DNA of 64,000 nt from Rhizobium sp. SL42 (GTDB lineage: Bacteria > Pseudomonadota > Alphaproteobacteria > Rhizobiales > Rhizobiaceae): contig NZ_CP063397.1 of the NCBI RefSeq assembly GCF_021729845.1, positions 3,858,001-3,922,000 on the forward strand, read 5' to 3'. Shown here in pieces: positions 8,894 to 16,855 of the stretch (its first letter is position 1; every line of letters starts with the position of its first letter). The position numbers were made by a program, and so were the translations under genes. The notes under the pieces are model-generated. The model was not told where the DNA came from. It did not search any database and was given only the letters and a program-made list of their open reading frames with translations.

Positions 8894-9628
8894 ATGAGAC
8901 TACCCCTGCAGGACAAACGCGTTTTGATCACGGCCGCCGGCCAGGGCATCGGCCGCGCCAGCGCTCTGGCTTTCGCTGAGGCCGGCGCCAGTGTCGTTGC
9001 CACGGATATCAATGCCGACGCCCTGAAAAGCCTCGATGGCGAAAGGGGAATTGAGACCAGGGTTCTCGACGTGCTGAAGGATGACGCGGTGAACGCCGTC
9101 ATCGCGGCCTCCGGCCCATTCGATATCCTGTTCAACTGCGCCGGTTTCGTCCATTCGGGTTCGGTGCTCGACATGGCCGACAAGGACCTCGACTTTGCCT
9201 TCGACCTCAATGTCCGCGCCATGATCCGCACCATCCGCGCCGTCTTGCCGTCTATGCTCGAGCGGGGCGGTGGCTCGATCATCAACATGGCCTCGGTCGC
9301 AAGCTCGATCAAGGGCGTGCCGAACCGCTGCGCCTATACCGTCACCAAGGCCGCCGTCATCGGCCTGACCAAATCCGTCGCCGCCGACTATGTCACGCAG
9401 GGCATCCGCTGCAACGCCATCTGCCCGGGCACGGTCGAGAGCCCGTCGCTGCAGGATCGCATGAAGGCACAGGGCAACTACGACGAAGCGCGCGCCGCCT
9501 TCATCGCCCGCCAGCCGATGGGCCGCCTCGGCACGCCGGAAGAAATCGCCGACCTGGCCGTCTATCTCGCCGGCGCCACCTATACTTCAGGCCAGGCCTA
9601 TTCGATCGACGGCGGCTGGGGCATCTGA
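8894..9628 (+). CDS. Short-chain dehydrogenase/reductase (acid-sugar SDR)
   Basis: A 244-residue classical SDR with the NAD(P) fingerprint TAAGQGIGRA at about residues 13-22, an NCAG motif, and the catalytic S...YxxxK set (S near MASVASS, then YTVTK). The CPGTVESPSLQDRM stretch after the active site is characteristic of the DHRS6/BDH2-like group, which also includes 2-keto-3-deoxy-L-fuconate dehydrogenases. The ATG is preceded by a purine-rich GAGGACGCAAGGAAG; a much longer frame upstream is not supported. With the FAH hydrolase 96 bp downstream it fits oxidation of a 2-keto-3-deoxy acid sugar to the 2,4-diketo acid. The specific substrate is inferred from context. Confidence 0.85.
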   Translation: MRLPLQDKRVLITAAGQGIGRASALAFAEAGASVVATDINADALKSLDGERGIETRVLDVLKDDAVNAVIAASGPFDILFNCAGFVHSGSVLDMADKDLDFAFDLNVRAMIRTIRAVLPSMLERGGGSIINMASVASSIKGVPNRCAYTVTKAAVIGLTKSVAADYVTQGIRCNAICPGTVESPSLQDRMKAQGNYDEARAAFIARQPMGRLGTPEEIADLAVYLAGATYTSGQAYSIDGGWGI

Positions 9629-9724
9629 CAAAAACCCGAATGATGTGGCAGGTTTTGCGACCGCGCGACAATAAAGCAGAGGGCGCCGCACGCGCTCCAC
9701 TCAGCAGGAAAGGAACCCAGACAA

Positions 9725-10567
9725 ATGAAACTCATGCGCGTCGGCCCACTCGGCCAGGAAAAGCCGGCCCTCCAGGACAAAAACGGCAAGATCCGCGATC
9801 TCTCCGGCCATGTCGCCGACATCGGCGGCAGCGCCATCTCGCCGGAAGGCCTCGCCAGGATCGCCGCCCTTGATCCGGCAAGCCTGCCGGAAATCAGTGC
9901 CGAGCGCATAGGCGCCTGTGTCGCCGGCACGGGAAAATTCATCTGCATCGGCCTCAACTATTCCGACCATGCCGCCGAGACCGGCGCGCAGGTTCCGCCT
10001 GAACCCGTGATCTTCATGAAGGCGACCTCCGCCATCTGCGGCCCGAACGACGACGTGCTGATCCCGCGCGGCTCTGAGAAGACCGACTGGGAAGTCGAAC
10101 TCGGCGTCGTCATCAGCAAGACGGCGAAATATGTCTCGGAAGCCGAAGCCATGGACTATGTCGCCGGCTACTGCGTGTCCCACGACGTATCGGAACGCGC
10201 CTTCCAGACCGAGCGCGCCGGTCAGTGGACCAAGGGCAAGTCCTGCGACACCTTCGGCCCGATCGGCCCATGGCTGGTGACGAAGGACGAAATTGCCGAT
10301 CCGCAGGCCCTCGGCATGTGGCTCAAGGTCAATGGCCAGACCATGCAGAACGGCTCGTCGAAGACCATGGTATACGGCGTCGCCCACCTGGTCTCCTATC
10401 TCAGCCAGTTCATGTCCCTGCATCCCGGCGACGTCATCTCGACCGGCACGCCCCCCGGCGTCGGTCTCGGCATGAAGCCGCAACGCTTCCTGAAAGCCGG
10501 CGATGTCGTCGAACTCGGCATCGAAGGTCTGGGCAGCCAGAAACAGACGTTCAAGGCAGATGTCTGA
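9725..10567 (+). CDS. Fumarylacetoacetate hydrolase family protein
   Basis: A 280-residue FAH-family enzyme. The family core is clear: FICIGLNYSDHAAE, then PVIFMKATSAICGPND, a metal-site W-E-V-E-L (DWEVELGVVI), the VAGYCVSHDVSER region, and the GDVISTGTPPGVGLGM loop. The N-terminal MKLMRVGPLGQEKPAL matches the subgroup often labelled ureidoglycolate lyase, whose characterised members include 2,4-diketo-3-deoxy-L-fuconate hydrolase. It is downstream of the SDR on the same strand, so a step cleaving a 2,4-diketo acid sugar to pyruvate plus a two- or three-carbon acid is likely. It is followed by a strong terminator. Confidence 0.85.
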   Translation: MKLMRVGPLGQEKPALQDKNGKIRDLSGHVADIGGSAISPEGLARIAALDPASLPEISAERIGACVAGTGKFICIGLNYSDHAAETGAQVPPEPVIFMKATSAICGPNDDVLIPRGSEKTDWEVELGVVISKTAKYVSEAEAMDYVAGYCVSHDVSERAFQTERAGQWTKGKSCDTFGPIGPWLVTKDEIADPQALGMWLKVNGQTMQNGSSKTMVYGVAHLVSYLSQFMSLHPGDVISTGTPPGVGLGMKPQRFLKAGDVVELGIEGLGSQKQTFKADV

Positions 10568-10633
10568 CGTACCGGCTTCCTGCGGCCAAAACTGCTGGCT
10601 CCTTTGACGTCAGGGTAGACAGGTACAAAAAGA

Positions 10634-10659
10634 AAAGCCGGGCCTCGCAGCCCGGCTTT
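10634..10659. terminator. Bidirectional Rho-independent terminator
   Basis: A perfect 10-bp inverted repeat (AAAGCCGGGC / GCCCGGCTTT) with a 6-nt loop, with A-rich sequence on the left and TTT on the right. It lies between the convergent FAH hydrolase and pntB genes, so it can end transcripts from both sides. Confidence 0.8.
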
Positions 10660-10683
10660 GTACATTTCGAAGTAAGCCGAAGT

Positions 10684-12123
10684 TTACTTGATCATCGGTA
10701 GCAACTCGCTCACCGACTTCTTCGCGTCGCCATAGAACATCCGCGTGTTGTCCTTGTAAAACAGCGGATTCTCGATGCCGGAATAGCCTGTGCCTTGGCC
10801 GCGTTTGGAAACGAAGACCTGCTTGGCCTTCCACACCTGCAGCACGGGCATGCCGGCGATCGGGCTGTTCGGGTCTTCCTCGGCCGCCGGATTGACGATG
10901 TCGTTGGAGCCGATGACGATGACGACGTCTGTCGTCGGGAAGTCGTCGTTGATCTCGTCCATTTCCATGACGATATCATAGGGCACCTTGGCTTCGGCGA
11001 GCAGCACGTTCATGTGGCCCGGCAGACGCCCGGCCACCGGATGGATGGCGAAGCGCACGGTCTTGCCGGCGGCCCGCAACTTGCGGGTCAGCTCCGACAC
11101 GGCCTGCTGCGCCTGGGCAACCGCCATGCCATAGCCCGGCACGATGATGACACTGTCGGCATCGTTCAGTGCGTTGGCGACGCCTTCCGCATCGATGGCG
11201 ATCTGTTCGCCCTCGATCTCCATCGCCGGCCCTGTCGTGCCGCCGAAGCCGCCGAGAATGACCGAGACAAACGAGCGGTTCATCGCCTTGCACATGATAT
11301 AGGACAGGATCGCACCGGAAGAGCCGACCAGCGCGCCGGTGACGATCAGGAGATCGTTGCCGAGCGAAAAGCCGATGGCAGCCGCGGCCCAGCCGGAATA
11401 GCTGTTGAGCATCGACACGACGACAGGCATGTCGGCGCCGCCGATGCCCATGATCAGATGATAGCCGATGAAGAAGGCAAGAAGCGTCATCAGCACCAGC
11501 GTCCAGATGCCCGCGCCGTTGAAGAACATCACCAGCAGGATGATCGACCCGAGAGCCGCGCCTGCATTGAGGAAATGCCCGCCCGGCAGCTTCTTCGCCT
11601 TGCCGTCCACCTTGCCGGCAAGCTTGCCGAAGGCGATGACCGAACCGGTGAAGGTGACCGCGCCGATGAACACGCCGAGGAAGACCTCGACCTTGAGAAT
11701 GGCGATTTCCACCATGTCCTTGTGTGCGAGCTTTTCGGCAAAGCCGGCCAGCGTCGACAGGTCGCCGCCCGCCGCCTTCAGCGCCAGCACCGTGCTGAGT
11801 TCCAGTTCGGCATTATAGCCGATGAACACGGCGGCTAGGCCGACGAAAGAGTGCAGCGCCGCAACCAGCTGCGGCATTTCCGTCATCTGCACGCGGGCAG
11901 CGACGTAGTATCCCATGACCGAACCACCGGCGATCATCACAAGGATGATGAACCAGTTGCCGACACCCGGGCCGAAAACCGTGGCGATGACGGCGAGCCC
12001 CATGCCGACAATGCCGTACCAGACGGCGCGCTTGGCGCTTTCCTGGCCGGACAGACCGCCGAGAGAAAGGATGAAGAGAACAGCAGCGGCAATATAGGCC
12101 GCAGAAACGATACCGATTGTCAT
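10684..12123 (-). CDS. pntB: NAD(P) transhydrogenase subunit beta
   Basis: A 479-residue inner-membrane protein. The N-terminal two thirds are hydrophobic segments (the proton-conducting dII domain). The C-terminal dIII domain carries the NADP(H) site: [44 protein letters not shown] and the [17 protein letters not shown] loop. With PntA it uses the proton gradient to reduce NADP+ with NADH. It lies 19 bp downstream of pntA on the same strand and has a GGGGAGGGG Shine-Dalgarno region. Length and domain order match the E. coli protein. Confidence 0.96.
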   Translation of the reverse strand: MTIGIVSAAYIAAAVLFILSLGGLSGQESAKRAVWYGIVGMGLAVIATVFGPGVGNWFIILVMIAGGSVMGYYVAARVQMTEMPQLVAALHSFVGLAAVFIGYNAELELSTVLALKAAGGDLSTLAGFAEKLAHKDMVEIAILKVEVFLGVFIGAVTFTGSVIAFGKLAGKVDGKAKKLPGGHFLNAGAALGSIILLVMFFNGAGIWTLVLMTLLAFFIGYHLIMGIGGADMPVVVSMLNSYSGWAAAAIGFSLGNDLLIVTGALVGSSGAILSYIMCKAMNRSFVSVILGGFGGTTGPAMEIEGEQIAIDAEGVANALNDADSVIIVPGYGMAVAQAQQAVSELTRKLRAAGKTVRFAIHPVAGRLPGHMNVLLAEAKVPYDIVMEMDEINDDFPTTDVVIVIGSNDIVNPAAEEDPNSPIAGMPVLQVWKAKQVFVSKRGQGTGYSGIENPLFYKDNTRMFYGDAKKSVSELLPMIK

Positions 12124-12142
12124 AGTCTTTTCCCCTCCCCGA

Positions 12143-13720
12143 TCACGACTTCTGGAACATGGCGAGCATGCGCCGTGTCACGAGGAAGCCGCCGACGATA
12201 TTGATCGTCGCGATCAGCACCGACAAAGCCGCCAGGATCACCACCAGCCAATTGCTGGAGCCGACCTGCAGCAGCGCACCCAGGATGACGATGCCGGAAA
12301 TGGCATTGGTCACCGCCATCAGCGGCGTGTGCAGGGAGTGGCTGACATTCCAGATCACCGAGAAGCCGATGAAGCAGGACAGGACAAAGACGATGAAGTG
12401 GGACATGAAGCTTTCCGGCGCGTAGGCACCGACGACAAGCAGCAGCGCCGTGGCAAGCACCAGCAGCCCGACCTGATTGCGGGTCTGCGTCTTGAACGCC
12501 GCAATTTCCTTGGCCCGCTTCTCCTCCGGCGTCAGCTCCTTGATCTTCTCCTTCGGCTTTGCAGCCGCGATCGCCTGGATCTTCGGTGGCGGCGGGGGAT
12601 AAGTGATCCCACCCTGGAAGGCAACGGTCGCGCCGCGAATGACGTCGTCTTCCATGTTGTGAACGACCGCACCATCCTTGGCCGGGGTCAGGTCGGTCAT
12701 CATGTGGCGGATATTGGTCGCATAAAGCGTCGAGGCCTGGGCCGCCATGCGGCTTGGGAAATCGGTATAGCCGACGATCGTGACGCCATTGTCCGAGACG
12801 ATCTTCTGGTCGGCAACCGTCAGGTCGCAATTGCCGCCACGCTCGGCGGCAAGATCGATCACGACCGAACCGGGCTTCATCGCCGCAACCATGTCGGCCA
12901 GCCAGAGCTTGGGCGCGTCACGGCCGGGGATCAGCGCCGTGGTAATGACGATGTCCATGTCGGGCGCAAGCTCGCGGAACTTGGCAAGCTGCTTTTCGCG
13001 GAATTCCGGCGACGAAGGTGCCGCATAGCCGCCGGTCGCGGCACCGTCCTGGCTGTCTTCGAACGCCAGATAGACGAACTGCGCACCCATCGATTCGATC
13101 TGCTCGGCCACTTCCGGACGCACGTCGAAGGCATAGGTGATCGCACCGAGCGAGGTCGCCGTACCGATCGCGGCAAGACCGGCGACGCCGGCGCCGATGA
13201 CCAGGACCTTGGCCGGCGGCACCTTGCCGGCAGCCGTTACCTGGCCGGTGAAGAACCGGCCGAAATTGTTGCCCGCCTCGATCACCGCGCGGTAACCGGC
13301 GATATTGGCCATCGAAGACAGCGCGTCCATCTTCTGGGCGCGCGAAATACGCGGCACCATGTCCATGGCGATCACATTGGCACCGGTCGATTTCGACTGC
13401 TCGAGCAGATCGGCGTTCTGAGCCGGGTAGAAGAACGAGATCAGCGTCTTTCCGGCAGACAGTCGATTGACCTCTGCCGTCTCCGGCGGACGAACCTTGG
13501 CGATCACATCGGATGCCGAATAGAGCGCCTCGGCGCCTTCAACGACGGTGACGCCGGCGGCACGATAGGCCTCGTCCGAAAAGCCGGCTGCCTTGCCGGC
13601 GCCGGTCTCGATCAAACATTCGTAACCGAGCTTTTGCAGCTGGACGGCACTATCCGGCGTCATCGCGACGCGCGCCTCTCCCCCGTAAATTTCCCTAGGC
13701 GAACCGATCTTCAAACCCAT
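12143..13720 (-). CDS. pntA: NAD(P) transhydrogenase subunit alpha (unsplit)
   Basis: A 525-residue protein with the soluble dI domain first: [20 protein letters not shown], the [11 protein letters not shown] and [12 protein letters not shown] segments, and a Rossmann motif [12 protein letters not shown] for NAD(H). A short proline-rich linker (YPPPPPK, then basic and acidic residues) follows, and then about four hydrophobic segments at residues 425-515. This is the fused E. coli-type architecture. Several alphaproteobacteria, such as Rhodospirillum rubrum, instead split it into PntAA and PntAB. No break in the frame is visible. It is the first gene of the pntAB operon, and no specific regulator site was recognised upstream. 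Confidence 0.95.
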   Translation of the reverse strand: MGLKIGSPREIYGGEARVAMTPDSAVQLQKLGYECLIETGAGKAAGFSDEAYRAAGVTVVEGAEALYSASDVIAKVRPPETAEVNRLSAGKTLISFFYPAQNADLLEQSKSTGANVIAMDMVPRISRAQKMDALSSMANIAGYRAVIEAGNNFGRFFTGQVTAAGKVPPAKVLVIGAGVAGLAAIGTATSLGAITYAFDVRPEVAEQIESMGAQFVYLAFEDSQDGAATGGYAAPSSPEFREKQLAKFRELAPDMDIVITTALIPGRDAPKLWLADMVAAMKPGSVVIDLAAERGGNCDLTVADQKIVSDNGVTIVGYTDFPSRMAAQASTLYATNIRHMMTDLTPAKDGAVVHNMEDDVIRGATVAFQGGITYPPPPPKIQAIAAAKPKEKIKELTPEEKRAKEIAAFKTQTRNQVGLLVLATALLLVVGAYAPESFMSHFIVFVLSCFIGFSVIWNVSHSLHTPLMAVTNAISGIVILGALLQVGSSNWLVVILAALSVLIATINIVGGFLVTRRMLAMFQKS

Positions 13721-13914
13721 CTCCCTCTCGAACCTCGCTCCATCAAGCCCAATCCCTCCACCAAAAGTCGCAGGGACTCTTCACGGCGGAAACGATCAGA
13801 TGCACGCGCGGCTGTCTAGTACGCTTGGCGGCGCAAGTGTCGGTTTTTGTCGCATTGGGAATAGCTTAAAACGATTTTTGTTGCGCCGCACAATTCAGCG
13901 GCCGGCGCGAAAAT

Positions 13915-13939
13915 GGAACAATTGCGGCACCTGTCGGTT
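13915..13939 (+). promoter_or_regulatory. Candidate EcfG promoter for DUF1328 gene A
   Basis: GGAAC, a 16-nt spacer, then GGTT. This matches the alphaproteobacterial EcfG (sigma-EcfG/RpoE2) consensus GGAAC-N16/17-cGTT, except that the first base of the -10 is G rather than C. The start codon of the small DUF1328 gene lies 33 bp downstream, with a CGGAG ribosome-binding site. Confidence 0.65.
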
Positions 13940-13971
13940 ACCTGTTCGAATTTAATCAAACGGAGATGACC

Positions 13972-14136
13972 ATGCTGCACTGGATCCTGATCTTGCTTCT
14001 GATTGCCGCCGTTGCGAGCCTTCTCGGTTTTCGCGGCGTGGCCGGAGCCTCTGCCGGAATTGCCAAGATTCTGATTTTCATCGTTCTGGTGATCCTGATC
14101 ATCGCTCTGTTTACCGGCGTGCTCATCGTCGCCTGA
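13972..14136 (+). CDS. DUF1328/UPF0391 small membrane protein (copy A)
   Basis: A 54-residue, almost wholly hydrophobic protein with two membrane-spanning segments around a central [15 protein letters not shown] motif, the signature of the UPF0391 (YtjA-like) family. CGGAG lies 7 nt before the ATG. Its function is not known. Members in alphaproteobacteria are often under general stress control, which agrees with the EcfG-type promoter just upstream. A second copy of similar length is found 2.4 kb further on. A long inverted repeat follows the stop codon. Confidence 0.85.
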   Translation: MLHWILILLLIAAVASLLGFRGVAGASAGIAKILIFIVLVILIIALFTGVLIVA

Positions 14137-14159
14137 TAAGGCAAACCGTGCGACCAGAC

Positions 14160-14193
14160 GAAATCGGCCGGCTCCAACGAGCCGGCCGATTTC
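14160..14193. terminator. Inverted repeat between convergent genes
   Basis: A perfect 15-bp inverted repeat (GAAATCGGCCGGCTC / GAGCCGGCCGATTTC) with loop CAAC, between the DUF1328 gene and the convergent Crp/Fnr gene. The U-tract is short, but the stem is strong and the A/T bases at its foot allow termination in either direction. Confidence 0.65.
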
Positions 14194-14233
14194 ATGTGCA
14201 CCATCTATCTATCTGTCCAGGCCGCATCTCGCA

Positions 14234-14989
14234 TCAGATGAAAGGCCGCATCCGGGGATCGCCCGGCGTCCAGCGCGCGGTCGCCTGCAGCCCCTCCGGA
14301 TCCAGAACTTCGCAGCCTCTGTCACGCCACAGGATATAGCCGCGATCGGACAGCTTTTTCAGCGTCTTGTTGGTATGAACGATGGACAGCCCGAGCGTGT
14401 CGGCAAAGTGTGTCTGGGTGATGGGAATATGGCGGCGAACGTCATCGAGCAGACCGGCGATGCGTCCCCGTTCGAACAGGAACGCCAACAGGTAAGACGC
14501 ACGTTCGATCGCCGAGCGCCGACCGATGCTCAGCAGATGCTCATCGAGGATTGTCTCCTCCCGTGACGCGAGCCATGTCAGATCGAAACCAAGGCCGGGA
14601 TGGCGCTCAAACAGGCTGAACAGACGACTGCGCTCGAACACACACAGCTTCATCGGCGTCATCGCCTCGACGGAATGCTGCATTTCGGCCATCACCGCCC
14701 CCTGCAACCCGATCATGTCGCCAGGCACCACGTAGTTGAGGATCTGCCGACGGCCGTCCTCAAGGATCTTGTAGCGGAAGCCCCAGCCGGACAGGACGGT
14801 GTAGAGATGCGCACTGCGGGCGCCTTCGACCAGAACCGTTGTTCCCGGATCGGCCATCAGTTCGCCGCGCTTGAACTGCGCGACGAATTCCAGCTCGTCC
14901 TCCGTAAAGGTTCGAAAATGCGGCATGCGCCGCAAGGGACATTCGTAACAGCTGACGCGAACCGGATTCAGGCGAGTTTCCCCGGCCAT
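14234..14989 (-). CDS. Crp/Fnr-family transcriptional regulator
   Basis: A 251-residue regulator. The N-terminal cyclic-nucleotide-binding-like barrel is at residues about 30-150 (GTTVLVEGARSAHLYTVLSG, then NYVVPGDMIGLQG). The C-terminal helix-turn-helix is at about 185-225 (PITQTHFADTLGLSIVHTNK). A CYECPL pair of cysteines occurs near residue 14, but the full four-cysteine set of an oxygen-sensing FNR is absent, so it is probably not an Fe-S sensor. GAGGT lies about 6 nt before the ATG. It is next to the general stress genes but has no EcfG promoter that I could see. The target genes are unknown. Confidence 0.87.
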   Translation of the reverse strand: MAGETRLNPVRVSCYECPLRRMPHFRTFTEDELEFVAQFKRGELMADPGTTVLVEGARSAHLYTVLSGWGFRYKILEDGRRQILNYVVPGDMIGLQGAVMAEMQHSVEAMTPMKLCVFERSRLFSLFERHPGLGFDLTWLASREETILDEHLLSIGRRSAIERASYLLAFLFERGRIAGLLDDVRRHIPITQTHFADTLGLSIVHTNKTLKKLSDRGYILWRDRGCEVLDPEGLQATARWTPGDPRMRPFI

Positions 14990-15046
14990 GGGATTACCTC
15001 GTTTGTTTGCCAGTTTGTTCCCTCACAGGAACACAACCAACGCCGC

Positions 15047-15072
15047 ACATGTCTTTTTTAAATGACGATGGA
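15047..15072 (+). repeat. 26-bp element, left copy
   Basis: A 26-bp stretch beginning ACATGTC, then a T-run and TGACGATGGA, located 42 bp upstream of the receiver gene. It matches a stretch at 16317-16342 at 23 of 26 positions in the same orientation. The two copies flank the receiver-ecfG-nepR block. Its function is unknown; an A/T-rich UP-type element or a binding site for a shared regulator is possible. Confidence 0.55.
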
Positions 15073-15113
15073 GAAGCCCGGCACCATAAGCGGTTCTGGA
15101 AAAAGGATTAGTC

Positions 15114-15512
15114 ATGCAAAACCCGTCGCTTCGCGTTCTCATTGCCGAGAACCAATATCTGATTGCGATGGAGGTCGAAAGGATCCTCGCTGAAACGCTG
15201 GCCTGCGAGGTGACGATCGTCCCTCTCACACGGCTTGAAAGCGAACTCTCGAGAAGCCCCTTCGATGTCGTCATTCTGGACGCAGCCCCCAACGACAACC
15301 TCAATACTGTGCGTGGCCGCATGATCGAGGCGGCCGGTGCCAACCCTGTCTTCCTGTCCTCCTATGACCAGTTCCCGCAGAGCGGCACAAGCCGGACAGA
15401 CTACCCGTTCGTCACCAAGCCGCCGCAGCCTGAGGCACTGGCAGACGCAGTGACCCAGGCAAAGCGGCAAGGCGCATCGTCAAAGGGCGAAGGCTTTCTT
15501 GGTGACCGCTGA
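15114..15512 (+). CDS. Stand-alone receiver-domain protein
   Basis: A 132-residue single-domain response regulator. The expected receiver features are present but slightly altered: the acidic pair is E12-N13 (AENQYL), the phosphorylation aspartate is D56 (VVILDAA), S82/S83 occupy the Thr/Ser position, and the conserved lysine is K102 (FVTKPP). There is no output domain. It converges on ecfG with a 33-bp overlap of coding ends. Single-domain receivers beside PhyR-NepR-EcfG modules often act as phosphate sinks or modulators of HWE/HisKA_2 kinases; that role is inferred from its place. AAAAAGGA precedes the ATG. Confidence 0.75.
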   Translation: MQNPSLRVLIAENQYLIAMEVERILAETLACEVTIVPLTRLESELSRSPFDVVILDAAPNDNLNTVRGRMIEAAGANPVFLSSYDQFPQSGTSRTDYPFVTKPPQPEALADAVTQAKRQGASSKGEGFLGDR

Positions 15513-16046
15513 ACTGTGTGCATCGGGGCCGTAGTCCCCTTCCCCGCTGACACCGAGAATTTCCTGCAGCTTGTTGCGCGCACGGTTGATGCGGCTTTTG
15601 ATGGTGCCGACAGCACAGCCGCAGATTTCGGCTGCTTCCTCATAGGCAAAACCGGAAGCACCAACCAGGATGATCGCCTCGCGCTGGTCGCTGGGCAACT
15701 GGTCAAGCGCCCGCTTGAAATCCTGCAGGTCCAGCGAACCGTATTGTTGCGGGTGCGTGGACAGTTGCGAAGTAAAGATGCCGTCGGTATCGGACACTTC
15801 GCGGCCACGCTTGCGCATCTGCGAATAGAACTCGTTGCGCAGGATGGTGAACAGCCAGGCTTTCATGTTGCTGCCGGGCTCGAAATGGTCCTGCTTGGCC
15901 CATGCCTTCATGATGGTGTCCTGCACCAGATCATCGGCCACGTGATGACGCCCTGTCAGTGACACCGCGAACGCACGCAGGTTTGGCAGGGCGGCGAGAA
16001 GGTCGCGCTTGAAAGCGCGCTGGTTCGCTTCATCGTCAGCAGTCAT
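15480..16046 (-). CDS. ecfG: General stress response ECF sigma factor EcfG
   Basis: A 188-residue ECF sigma factor. Region 2 is at about residues 20-85 (DDLVQDTIMKAW, then MKAWLFTILRNEFYSQ), and region 4 at about 110-165 (LPSDQREAIILVGASGFAYE, then CAVGTIKSRINRAR). The DLVQDT and F/Y-SQ-RKRGRE segments and the adjacent nepR gene identify the EcfG (ECF15) group, called RpoE2 in Sinorhizobium. Its start overlaps the nepR stop as ATGA, so the two are translationally coupled. The EcfG-type promoter ahead of nepR implies autoregulation. Its 3' end overlaps the convergent receiver gene. Confidence 0.94.
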   Translation of the reverse strand: MTADDEANQRAFKRDLLAALPNLRAFAVSLTGRHHVADDLVQDTIMKAWAKQDHFEPGSNMKAWLFTILRNEFYSQMRKRGREVSDTDGIFTSQLSTHPQQYGSLDLQDFKRALDQLPSDQREAIILVGASGFAYEEAAEICGCAVGTIKSRINRARNKLQEILGVSGEGDYGPDAHSSAVTKKAFAL

Positions 16047-16252
16047 TGGGTGGTATCCTTGATCCGATGGCCATCGCCGGCCTGTCGTTCAGCCATGTCC
16101 AGACGTTCGAGCAGGTTCAGAAAACGCTCCGGAATGCCCTCCTCCTGCACCGACTGATAATACTCACGCAATTGCGCCGATACGCCGGGGTGAACGGCGC
16201 TCACGCCGGGCAACCCGTTCGCCACCGGCGGTTTCTTTGAGTCATGTGTCAT
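16043..16252 (-). CDS. nepR: Anti-sigma factor NepR (first copy)
   Basis: A 69-residue NepR-family anti-sigma factor. The conserved helix pair is visible as LREYYQSVQEEGIPERFLNL followed by LLERLDMAE. It binds EcfG and is removed when phosphorylated PhyR mimics the sigma factor. The ATG at 16252 is chosen because an upstream in-frame TTG at 16288 lies inside the -10 element of the promoter and so cannot be in the main transcript. It overlaps ecfG by 4 bp. A second NepR-like gene is found next to phyR. Confidence 0.9.
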   Translation of the reverse strand: MTHDSKKPPVANGLPGVSAVHPGVSAQLREYYQSVQEEGIPERFLNLLERLDMAERQAGDGHRIKDTTQ

Positions 16253-16286
16253 GTGTTCCAACGGCTCTGTTTCTTTGTTGGCGGAC

Positions 16287-16311
16287 AACGGCTACGAAGC
16301 CAATAGGTTCC
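16287..16311 (-). promoter_or_regulatory. EcfG promoter of nepR-ecfG
   Basis: Read on the minus strand: GGAAC, 16 nt, CGTT, an exact match to the EcfG consensus. The -10 ends about 35 bp before the nepR ATG. This gives the usual positive autoregulation of the nepR-ecfG operon. Confidence 0.88.
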
Positions 16312-16316
16312 GCCTG

Positions 16317-16342
16317 ACATGTCTTTTTTTAGTGACGGTGGA
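16317..16342 (+). repeat. 26-bp element, right copy
   Basis: Second copy of the ACATGTC, T-run, TGACGGTGGA element (23 of 26 positions shared with 15047-15072). It sits between the two divergent EcfG promoters of nepR and DUF1328 copy B. Seen from the minus strand it places an A-tract immediately upstream of the nepR -35 element, where an UP element would lie. Confidence 0.55.
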
Positions 16343-16370
16343 ATTTAGGTGGGTTGTCGGCGACCTGAAT

Positions 16371-16395
16371 GGAACAAAGCCGCGTCCATGACGTT
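16371..16395 (+). promoter_or_regulatory. EcfG promoter of DUF1328 gene B
   Basis: GGAAC, 16 nt, CGTT: an exact EcfG consensus match ending 28 bp before the start codon of the small DUF1328 gene. It is divergent from the nepR promoter. Confidence 0.88.
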
Positions 16396-16423
16396 TTTCC
16401 GCCACCAGAACAGGAGAAACATC

Positions 16424-16588
16424 ATGCTTTACTACGCTCTCGTCTTCCTCGTCGTTGCATTGATCGCCGGCGTTCTCGGCTTTGGTGGCATTGCTGGTGC
16501 ATCCGCCGGTATCGCCAAGATCCTTTTCACGATCTTCATCATCCTCTTCCTGATCTCTCTTGCAATGCGCCTGTTTCGACAGGCGTAA
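16424..16588 (+). CDS. DUF1328/UPF0391 small membrane protein (copy B)
   Basis: A 54-residue protein with two hydrophobic segments around [15 protein letters not shown], the same central motif as the copy at 13972. It ends with a basic MRLFRQA tail. AGGAG lies about 8 nt before the ATG, and an exact EcfG promoter lies upstream, so it belongs to the general stress regulon. The biochemical function is unknown. A strong bidirectional terminator follows. Confidence 0.88.
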   Translation: MLYYALVFLVVALIAGVLGFGGIAGASAGIAKILFTIFIILFLISLAMRLFRQA

Positions 16589-16606
16589 TATCAGAAACCG
16601 GGATAT

Positions 16607-16641
16607 AAAAAGGGGCCTCGCGCGACGCGAGGCCCCTTTTT
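16607..16641. terminator. Bidirectional Rho-independent terminator
   Basis: An 11-bp perfect stem (GGGGCCTCGCG / CGCGAGGCCCC) with a 3-nt loop, flanked by AAAAA on the left and TTTTT on the right. It separates the convergent DUF1328 gene and the 65-residue membrane protein gene. Confidence 0.9.
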
Positions 16642-16657
16642 ACTTTGCATGCAAGTT

Positions 16658-16855
16658 TTATCGAATGATCCAGAATAGCGCGGCGAGCAGTGCGATCAGG
16701 ATGCCGACCATGACGGCAACCGTAAATGTGCCGTAACGCGGCGGGACTTTGGAGCCGAGGTCGGCATCAAGCCCCGCGCGTTGCGCCATATCGAGTGTCT
16801 GACGATCGACTGCAACGTTTGGCGGATAGTCAGGATTTCGAGCCGGGTCTGTCAT
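16658..16855 (-). CDS. Small single-span membrane protein
   Basis: A 65-residue protein with a hydrophilic, proline-containing N-terminal half and one hydrophobic segment near residues 44-64 that ends in WIIR. No family was recognised. It overlaps the upstream gene on the same strand by 4 bp, so the two are probably one operon driven by the EcfG promoter at 17230-17254. A short stress-linked inner-membrane protein is the most that can be said. Confidence 0.65.
   Translation of the reverse strand: MTDPARNPDYPPNVAVDRQTLDMAQRAGLDADLGSKVPPRYGTFTVAVMVGILIALLAALFWIIR

Noticed and set aside
10795..11838. Plus-strand frame opposite pntB (and a similar one at 12329-13819 opposite pntA).
   Set aside because: His-, Asp- and Arg-rich shadow translations of a membrane protein; pntA and pntB are unambiguous.
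15017..15032. GTTCC-N6-GGAAC pair upstream of the receiver and Crp/Fnr genes, looking like divergent EcfG -35 elements.
   Set aside because: No GTT at 16-17 nt on either side, so no EcfG -10; it is kept only as a short inverted repeat of unknown meaning.
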